This document shows positions 40,945-47,655 of a stretch of 47,655 nucleotides of DNA, one piece after another. The notes beneath the pieces were generated by a model. It was given only the letters and a program-made list of their open reading frames with translations, ran no database searches and was not told where the DNA came from. Position 1 is the stretch's first letter, and each line of letters opens with the position of its first letter. This DNA is from Streptomyces sp. 378 (GTDB lineage: Bacteria; Actinomycetota; Actinomycetes; Streptomycetales; Streptomycetaceae). Made by a program: the position numbers and the translations under genes. The DNA is taken from assembly GCF_030124145.1 (NCBI RefSeq), contig NZ_JASKMS010000045.1:1-47655 (forward strand), written 5' to 3'.

Positions 40945-41841
40945 ATGACAACGACTCCCGTCTCCCAGCAGTCCCTGACATCCCCCGGTGATCCGATCAC
41001 CGTCACCCCGCGATCACGTCCCGGTCTGCGTGCCGGCCTGCGCCCGCTCACCGCGTTCGGAGGGTGGCCGCGCCGGCTGGCCTCCGGCGCGCGGGCGGCG
41101 CTGCCGCTGGCCGCGGCCCTGCTGATCTGGTACCTGCTCACGGCCGACGACGTCATCCTGTGGCTTCGCTTCGACAAGGTGCCCGGCCCGGTCGAGGTGG
41201 TCCACACACTCACGGCACAACTGGCCTCCGGCAGCTACTACCAGGACCTGCTCGCCAGTCTGCGCCGCATCCTGCTCGGCTTCGGGCTCGCCGCGGTGAG
41301 CGGGGTGGCCATCGGCATGGCGATCGGGCGCTCCCGGGTCGTCCAGGCCCTGGTCCGGCCGCTCATCGAGGTGGCCCGGCCGATCCCGGCGATCGCCCTG
41401 GTCCCGCTGGCCATCCTCGTCTTCCCGACCGGCGAGCAGGGCATCGTCTTCATCACCTTCTTCGCCGCGTTCTTCCCGGTGGTGGTGAGCACCATCCACG
41501 CGATGAAGACCCTGCCCAAGGTATGGGAGGAGGCCGCCCGGACGATGGGCGCCCGCCGCCTGTCCGTGCTGGCGCACGTGGTGCTTCCGGGAGCGATGCC
41601 GGGCATCTTCTCGGGGCTGTCCGTCTCCGTGGGGGTGGCCTGGATCTGCGTGATCAGTGCCGAGATGATCTCCGGTCAGTTCGGCGTCGGCTACTACACC
41701 TGGCAGTCCTACGGCCTGCTCGACTACTCCGGTGTGATCGTCGGGATGCTGTCCATCGGCATCCTGGGCTGGGGTACGGCCTGGTTGGTGGAGCGGCTCG
41801 GGTCCCGCGTCAACCGCTGGCTGCCGAGGAGCGCCCGATGA
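40945..41841 (+). CDS. TauC/SsuC-type ABC transporter permease
   Basis: A 298-residue inner-membrane permease of the BPD_transp_1 family with six predicted helices. The EAA loop reads EEAARTMGARRLSVLAHVVLPGAMPGI (about 193-220), and RPIPAIALVPLAILVF is typical of nitrate/sulfonate/bicarbonate transporters. The first about 45 residues are a polar, Pro/Arg-rich extension. It works with the binding protein upstream and the ATPase downstream. Its stop overlaps the ATPase start. Confidence 0.92.
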   Translation: MTTTPVSQQSLTSPGDPITVTPRSRPGLRAGLRPLTAFGGWPRRLASGARAALPLAAALLIWYLLTADDVILWLRFDKVPGPVEVVHTLTAQLASGSYYQDLLASLRRILLGFGLAAVSGVAIGMAIGRSRVVQALVRPLIEVARPIPAIALVPLAILVFPTGEQGIVFITFFAAFFPVVVSTIHAMKTLPKVWEEAARTMGARRLSVLAHVVLPGAMPGIFSGLSVSVGVAWICVISAEMISGQFGVGYYTWQSYGLLDYSGVIVGMLSIGILGWGTAWLVERLGSRVNRWLPRSAR

Positions 41842-42611
41842 GCGCCGGAGCGCGGGTCCGGCTGGAAGGACTGAAGCTCGCCTTCGGCGACATGCCGGCC
41901 GCCGAGGTCGACCTCGATGTGCGGCCCGGAGAGATCGTGGTCCTGCTCGGGCCGTCCGGGTGCGGGAAGTCGACCATTCTGCGGGCCCTGGCGGGACTGC
42001 TCACCCCCACCGCCGGGCGCGCGGAGGTCGACGGGAAACCGGTGGGCGGGACCGACACGGTCTGCGCGATGGTCTTCCAGGAGGACGCCCTGCTGCCCTG
42101 GCGTTCCGCGGCGCGCAATGTGGAGTACGCCCTGAAACTGCGCGGCGTGCCCCGGCGGGATCGGCGTCGGGAAGCCGAGGAACTCCTGGCCCAGGTCGGT
42201 CTGGAGGGCTTCTTCGACCACCTGCCGGGCCAGTTGTCGGGCGGTATGCGGCAACGTGTGCAGCTCGCCCGGACGTTGGCCACCCGCCCCCGGGTGATGC
42301 TGATGGACGAGCCGTTCGGCGCACTGGACGCCCAGACCCGCACGGAGATGCAGCAACTGCTGATCTCGGTCTGGCGGCAGTACGGGACCACGATCCTCTT
42401 CGTCACCCATGACGTCGACGAGGCCCTGCTGCTGGGCGACCGGGTCGTCCTGCTCAGCCCCCGGCCCGCCCGCGTGCGCGAGATCGTCGACATCCCCGGA
42501 CCGCGGCGCCCGGGCGCCCAGTTCGAACCCGACTTCGCCCGTCGCCGTTACGAGATCCTCGCCTCGCTGGGCGATGCTCCGCCCGCCGAGCATTCCCCCG
42601 AAGGCGCCTGA
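41838..42611 (+). CDS. TauB/SsuB-type ABC transporter ATPase
   Basis: A 257-residue ATPase: Walker A GPSGCGKST (about 38-46), Q-loop FQEDALLPWRSAARNVEY, signature LSGGMRQRVQLART (about 133), Walker B VMLMDEPFGALD and H-loop FVTHDVDEA. The VFQEDALLPW motif is typical of the nitrate/sulfonate/taurine class. The start at 41838 overlaps the permease stop (ATGA). Confidence 0.93.
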   Translation: MSAGARVRLEGLKLAFGDMPAAEVDLDVRPGEIVVLLGPSGCGKSTILRALAGLLTPTAGRAEVDGKPVGGTDTVCAMVFQEDALLPWRSAARNVEYALKLRGVPRRDRRREAEELLAQVGLEGFFDHLPGQLSGGMRQRVQLARTLATRPRVMLMDEPFGALDAQTRTEMQQLLISVWRQYGTTILFVTHDVDEALLLGDRVVLLSPRPARVREIVDIPGPRRPGAQFEPDFARRRYEILASLGDAPPAEHSPEGA

Positions 42612-42672
42612 AGTCCCTGTCGCCCGGCCCACCACAGGTCGTTCGACCCCACATCAAAGGAGTCACCTCATC

Positions 42673-43011
42673 ATGACTTTCGTCATCGGGGCCGCATGCG
42701 TCGACGTCATGGACCGCGCCTGTGTCGACGAGTGCCCGGTGGACTGCATCTACGTCGGGGAGCGCATGGCCTACATCAACCCCGACGAGTGCATCGACTG
42801 CAGCGCCTGTGAACCCGTCTGCCCGGTCGAGGCCATCGCCACCATCGAGGAACTCGCACCCGAGGACGCGCCGTTCGTCACGGAGAACGCGCGCTTCTTC
42901 ACCGAGCCGCTGCCCGGCCGGGCCGAGCCGCTGGGCTCGCCCGGCGGCGCCGCGGAGCTCGGCCCGATCGGTGTCGACACCCCCTTCGTCCAGAGTTACG
43001 TGGCGCCATGA
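42673..43011 (+). CDS. Ferredoxin of the 7Fe (FdxA-like) class
   Basis: A 112-residue ferredoxin. Motifs are ACVDVMDRACVDECPVDCI (Cys pattern of a [3Fe-4S]/[4Fe-4S] protein) and DECIDCSACEPVCPVEAI (C-x2-C-x2-C-x3-CP). The C-terminal about 45 residues form a typical extension. It is set directly before korA, with stop and start overlapping (ATGA), so it is the likely electron acceptor of the KorAB oxidoreductase. AAAGGAG precedes the ATG at 42673. Confidence 0.92.
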   Translation: MTFVIGAACVDVMDRACVDECPVDCIYVGERMAYINPDECIDCSACEPVCPVEAIATIEELAPEDAPFVTENARFFTEPLPGRAEPLGSPGGAAELGPIGVDTPFVQSYVAP

Positions 43012-44944
43012 GCGGCACCGACACCGGCCCCGCAGGCACCTCCGCCGCCGGCCTCACCGGCCCCGCAGGCATCGAGCGGACCGAGCAGCGGACCGAAGGG
43101 ACCGAACGGCTCGAGCGGGTGGTCATCCGTTTCGCCGGTGACTCCGGAGACGGTATGCAGCTCACCGGCGACCGGTTCACCTCGGCGGCCGCGGCCTTCG
43201 GGAACGACCTCGCCACCCTGCCGAACTTCCCGGCCGAGATCCGCGCCCCCCAGGGCAGCATCGCCGGAGTCTCGTCCTTCCAGGTGCATTTCGCCGACTA
43301 CGACATCCTCACCGCCGGAGACCGGCCCGACGTGCTGGTGGCGATGAACCCGGCCGCTCTGAAGGCCAACCTCGCCGACCTGCCGCCGGGCGCCACGGTG
43401 ATCGTGAACACCGACGAGTTCACCCCGCGCAACCTGGCCAGGGCCGGCTACGGCACCGACCCGCTGGAGGACGGCACGCTCACCTCCTTCCAGGTCCACC
43501 GGGTCACCATGGCCACGCTGACGCGGGGAGCCCTGGCGGACACCGGTCTGAGCAAGAAGGACGCGGAGCGGGCGAAGAACATGTTCGCCCTGGGCCTGCT
43601 GTCCTGGATGTACCACCGTCCGACCGCCGGGACCGAGCGGTTCCTGCGGCAGAAGTTCGCACGCAGGCCCGAGATCGCCGAGGCGAACATCCTCGCCTTC
43701 CGGGCCGGCTGGAACTACGGCGAGACCACCGAGTCGTTCGCCGTGACCTTCGAGGTCGCCCCCGCCACGGCGCTGACTCCGGGCACGTACCGGCAGATCA
43801 CCGGCAACACCGCCCTGGCCTACGGGATCGTCGCGGCCGGGGCCCGGTCCGGACTGCCGGTGCTCCTCGGCAGCTACCCGATCACCCCGGCCAGCGACAT
43901 CCTGCACGAGCTGTCCCGGCACAAGAACTTCGGCGTGACCACCGTGCAGGCGGAGGACGAGATCGCCGCCGTCGGGGTCGCGCTGGGGGCGTCGTACGGC
44001 GGGGCCCTGGGCGTGACCACCACGTCCGGTCCCGGTCTCGCCCTCAAGAGCGAGACGATCGGCCTGGCCGTGATGACCGAGCTGCCGCTGCTGGTGATCG
44101 ACGTGCAGCGCGGCGGGCCGTCCACCGGCCTGCCCACCAAGACGGAGCAGGCGGACCTGCTGCAGGCCATGTTCGGCCGCAACGGCGAATCCCCGGTTCC
44201 GGTCCTCGCGCCGGCCACCCCGGCGGACTGCTTCGAGACGGTGCTCGACGCGGCCCGGATCGCGCTCACCTACCGGACACCGGTGCTGCTGCTGTCCGAC
44301 GGCCATATCGCCAACGGCTCCGAGCCCTGGCTCGTCCCGGACGCCTCTCAACTGCCCGACCTGAGCGTCGAGTTCACCACCGAGCCCAACGCCCCCGACG
44401 GATCCGGCGGTTTCTGGGGCTATCTGCGCGACCCGCACACCCTCGCCCGGCCCTGGGCGGTGCCCGGCACTCCCGGACTCGAACACCGCATCGGTGGCCT
44501 GGAGAAGGCCGACGGCACGGGCGACATCTCCTACGACGCGGACAACCACGACCGCATGGTGCGGCTGCGGCAGGCCAGGATCGACGGGATCACCGTGCCC
44601 GACGCCGTGCCGGACGACCCGTCCGGCCGGGCCGAGGTCCTGGTGGTGGGCTGGGGCTCGTCGTACGGGCCGATCGGCGCCGCCGCACGCCGGGTCCGCC
44701 GGGCCGGACACCCCCTCGCGCACCTGCACCTGCGGCACCTCAACCCCCTGCCCGCCAACCTCGGCGAGGTGCTCTCCCGCTACGAGCGCGTCGTGGTCCC
44801 GGAGTTGAACCTCGGCCAGCTCGCGCTGCTACTGCGCGCCAAGTACCTGGTCGACGCCGTCTCGTACACGAAGGTGGCCGGTCTGCCGTTCGGGGCGGAA
44901 GAACTCCAGGGCGTGTTCACCGATGTGATCGAAGGAGTCCGGAC

Positions 44945-44948
<4 letters not shown>
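43008..44948 (+). CDS. korA: 2-oxoacid:ferredoxin oxidoreductase, alpha subunit (gamma-alpha fusion)
   Basis: A 646-residue subunit. Residues about 35-215 form the gamma domain (RFAGDSGDGMQLTGDRFTS, GVSSFQVHFADYDIL). Residues about 245-460 form the pyrimidine-binding alpha domain (YPITPASDILHELS, GVALGASYGGALGVTTTSGPG, ELPLLVIDVQRGGPSTGLPTKTEQ), and a transketolase-C-like end follows. With KorB it oxidises a 2-oxoacid with CoA and passes electrons to ferredoxin. Streptomyces usually carries another korAB pair for central metabolism, so this operon-embedded copy is probably dedicated. The first 30 residues are a Thr/Gly/Glu-rich extension. Confidence 0.93.
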
Positions 44949-46012
<1,064 letters not shown>

Positions 46013-46069
46013 CGTCACGTCTCCCCTCTCCGCCCTCACCCAGCGCCCCACGGATTCGGAGCACCGCCT

Positions 46070-47221
46070 GTGACAACCGCAGAGATCCACGAGCACGCCG
46101 CCCTGACCACGGAGACGGTCCGCGAGGCGCTGTCCGAAGTCCTCGATCCGGAGATCCAGCGGCCCATCACCGACCTCGGGATGGTCAAGGAGGTCTCGGT
46201 GGGAGCCGACGGCGTGGTGCTGGTCGGCATCTACCTGACCGTCTCCGGCTGCCCGCTGCGCGAGAAGATCACCGCGGACGCCACCGCCGCCGTCTCCGCG
46301 CTGCCCGGGGTACGCGAGGTGCGGATCGAGCTCGACGTGATGAGCGACGAGCAACGCACCGAACTGCGCAGGAGCCTGCGGGGCGACACGGACGAGCCGG
46401 ACATCCCCTTCGCCCGGCCCGGCTCCCTGACCCGGGTGTACTGCGTCGCCTCCGGCAAGGGCGGGGTCGGGAAATCGAGTGTCACGGTCAACCTGGCGGT
46501 CGCGATGGCCTCCCGCGGGTTGTCGGTCGGCGTGCTGGACGCCGACATCCACGGCCACTCGGTGCCGCGCATGCTGGGAGTGACGGCGGGCCCCACCCGC
46601 GTCGAAAAGATGATCATGCCGCCCCGGGCGAACGGTGTGAAGGTGATCTCCGTCGGGATGTTCACCTCGGACAACGCGCCGGTGATGTGGCGCGGCCCGC
46701 TGCTGCACCGCGCGCTGCGGCAGTTCCTCGGCGAGGTGTATTGGGGGGATCTCGACGTGCTGCTGCTCGACCTGCCGCCCGGCACCGGCGACATCGCCCT
46801 CTCCATAGCCCAGTTGCTTCCCGGCTCCGAGATCCTCGTGGTGACCACACCGCAGGCGGCCGCCGCCGAGGTGGCCGAGCGGGCCGGAGCCATGGGCCTG
46901 CAGACCGGGCAGCGGGTGGCCGGGGTGGTGGAGAACATGTCCTGGCTGCGGTTGCCGGACGGTTCGACGACGCGGCTCTTCGGCTCCGGCGGCGGCCGTA
47001 CGGTCGCCGACTCGCTGTCCCTCGCACTGGACACGGAAGTCCCTCTGCTGGGTCAGGTGCCGATGGATCCCCTCCTGGGCGAGGCGGGCGACGCCGGGAC
47101 GCCGTTGGTGCTGAGTGCCCCCGAGGCTCCCGCGGCGGCGGCGCTCCGCGGGATCGCGGAGGGGCTGACCACACGCCGACGTGGCCTGGCCGGTCACAGG
47201 CTCCCGGTCAGCCCGTCATGA
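46070..47221 (+). CDS. mrp: Mrp/ApbC P-loop Fe-S cluster carrier with MIP18-like domain
   Basis: A 383-residue protein. Residues about 10-90 form the MIP18/DUF59 domain (LSEVLDPEIQRPITDLGMVKEV, VSGCPLREKI). Residues about 125-365 form the Mrp/NBP35 ATPase, with deviant Walker A GKGGVGKSS and motifs DADIHGHSVPRMLG, DLPPGTGD and TPQAAAAEVAERAG. Such proteins bind and transfer Fe-S clusters. The usual CxxC near the C terminus is not visible (VVENMSWLRLPDGS in its place). In an operon with three Fe-S enzymes it probably matures them. GTG 46070; no strong ribosome binding site seen. Confidence 0.88.
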   Translation: MTTAEIHEHAALTTETVREALSEVLDPEIQRPITDLGMVKEVSVGADGVVLVGIYLTVSGCPLREKITADATAAVSALPGVREVRIELDVMSDEQRTELRRSLRGDTDEPDIPFARPGSLTRVYCVASGKGGVGKSSVTVNLAVAMASRGLSVGVLDADIHGHSVPRMLGVTAGPTRVEKMIMPPRANGVKVISVGMFTSDNAPVMWRGPLLHRALRQFLGEVYWGDLDVLLLDLPPGTGDIALSIAQLLPGSEILVVTTPQAAAAEVAERAGAMGLQTGQRVAGVVENMSWLRLPDGSTTRLFGSGGGRTVADSLSLALDTEVPLLGQVPMDPLLGEAGDAGTPLVLSAPEAPAAAALRGIAEGLTTRRRGLAGHRLPVSPS

Positions 47222-47256
47222 CCGCGTCCTCGCCGTCAAGGCCGGTGGGACGAGTC

Positions 47257-47271
47257 GCACGGCTGCCGTGC
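47257..47271. terminator. Short hairpin after the Mrp gene
   Basis: GCACGG-CTG-CCGTGC, a perfect 6-bp stem with a 3-nt loop, 35 bp after the operon's last stop. It is short for a terminator but well placed. Confidence 0.3.
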
Positions 47272-47316
47272 AGAAGTGCTCGTACGCCGAGCGGATTCCG
47301 TGCCGCCACTGCCGGG

Positions 47317-47655
47317 TCAGCTCGCTGAATCCCTCCGGGTCCAGTGGAAGAAGTCGCAGACGATCACCGACAGCGGCAGCCCGCGCTCCTTGTACTCGCT
47401 GGCGACAGCCAGGAAGTTCGTCCTGCGTGCGGTAGCGCAGCCTGGACTGCCAGAAACCGGCCGCCCCTTCGGGCAGTAGGGGCGGAGGGCCGGTGGCGCC
47501 GGCGTAGACCTCCGTGATCTCGGCCGGGGTGTCACCCGCCGTGACCCAGTAGTCGGTCGGGAACAGCCAGGGCGCGTTTGTCTCGTTGCTGCCGGCTTTG
47601 CGCAGTGCGGCGGGGGAGCCGTAGCGCTCCAGCAGCCAGGTGACGGCCGGGTGGT
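47317..47655 (-). pseudogene. Frameshifted GH31 (alpha-xylosidase/glucosidase-like) fragment, open at the window edge
   Basis: On the minus strand from the edge: WLLERYGSPAALRKAGSNET, PTDYWVTAGDTPAEITEVYAGATG and FWQSRLRYRTQDEL, then in the next frame LAVASEYKERGLPLSVIVCDFFHW. Together these match the consecutive GH31 motifs FWQSK.RYRTQ.EL...A...K.RG.P..VIV.DFFHW. One extra base in CTTCCTGG (about 47420) explains the shift. After FFHWT the reading ends at a stop, and the catalytic Asp region is missing. The 5' part lies beyond the window. Confidence 0.6.

Noticed and set aside
42996..44738. Minus-strand open frame of 580 codons opposite korA
   Set aside because: Low-complexity Gly/Arg/Val composition and complete overlap with korA.

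Overview
The window looks like chromosomal DNA from a Streptomyces or a close relative. Base composition is very GC-rich with strong third-position GC, starts are often GTG with AGGAG-type ribosome binding sites, and the gene content fits (Spo0M, TerB-like and GlsB stress proteins, an XRE/membrane regulator, many secreted glycosidases, and 2-oxoacid:ferredoxin oxidoreductase genes). No rRNA, tRNA or CRISPR array was seen.

Layout. 1-2.6 kb: minus-strand stress genes (edge of a cation antiporter-like gene, GlsB-type membrane protein, TerB-like protein, Spo0M-like protein, 72-aa protein). 2.9-5.5 kb: two overlapping CNNM/CorC-type membrane proteins behind a leader that carries M-box-like sequence blocks. 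5.8-8.2 kb: XRE regulator with a transmembrane segment and an exported domain, then a secreted DUF4232-like protein. 8.4-11.4 kb: TetR regulator divergent from a quinone reductase gene with an apparent internal deletion, a rearranged F420-type reductase remnant, and an Old Yellow Enzyme.

11.6-33.0 kb is an extracellular polysaccharide locus that most likely targets arabinofuranosyl-containing polymers. It holds five secreted GH43 proteins, one with two GH43 modules (three carry AbfB/CBM42-like tails, one a ricin-type CBM13-like tail), and a YtfQRT-YjfF-type furanose ABC importer. By my reading all four transcription units share an inverted repeat GTTCG-N6-CG(A/G)AC at or near the promoter, which suggests one regulon. 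The locus contains gene debris: a LacI N-terminal stub, a pentapeptide-repeat protein with a nonsense codon, a LuxR HTH fragment, and IS5-type transposase and TrkA-C fragments.

33.1-35.4 kb: a YeiH-type exporter divergent from a LysR regulator with an inverted repeat between them. 35.6-47.2 kb: a tightly packed 11-gene operon. Its genes are a GntR/HutC regulator, an AprA/FrdA-like flavoprotein, a HEAT-repeat protein, an AprB-like 2[4Fe-4S] ferredoxin, a TauA/SsuA-type binding protein with a NosL-like C-terminal domain, a permease, an ATPase, a second ferredoxin, KorA, KorB and an Mrp/ApbC Fe-S carrier. Together they look like an import system joined to a ferredoxin-driven reductase. I do not recognise it as a characterised pathway, and it is the best candidate for an undescribed system. 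The window ends in a frameshifted GH31 fragment.
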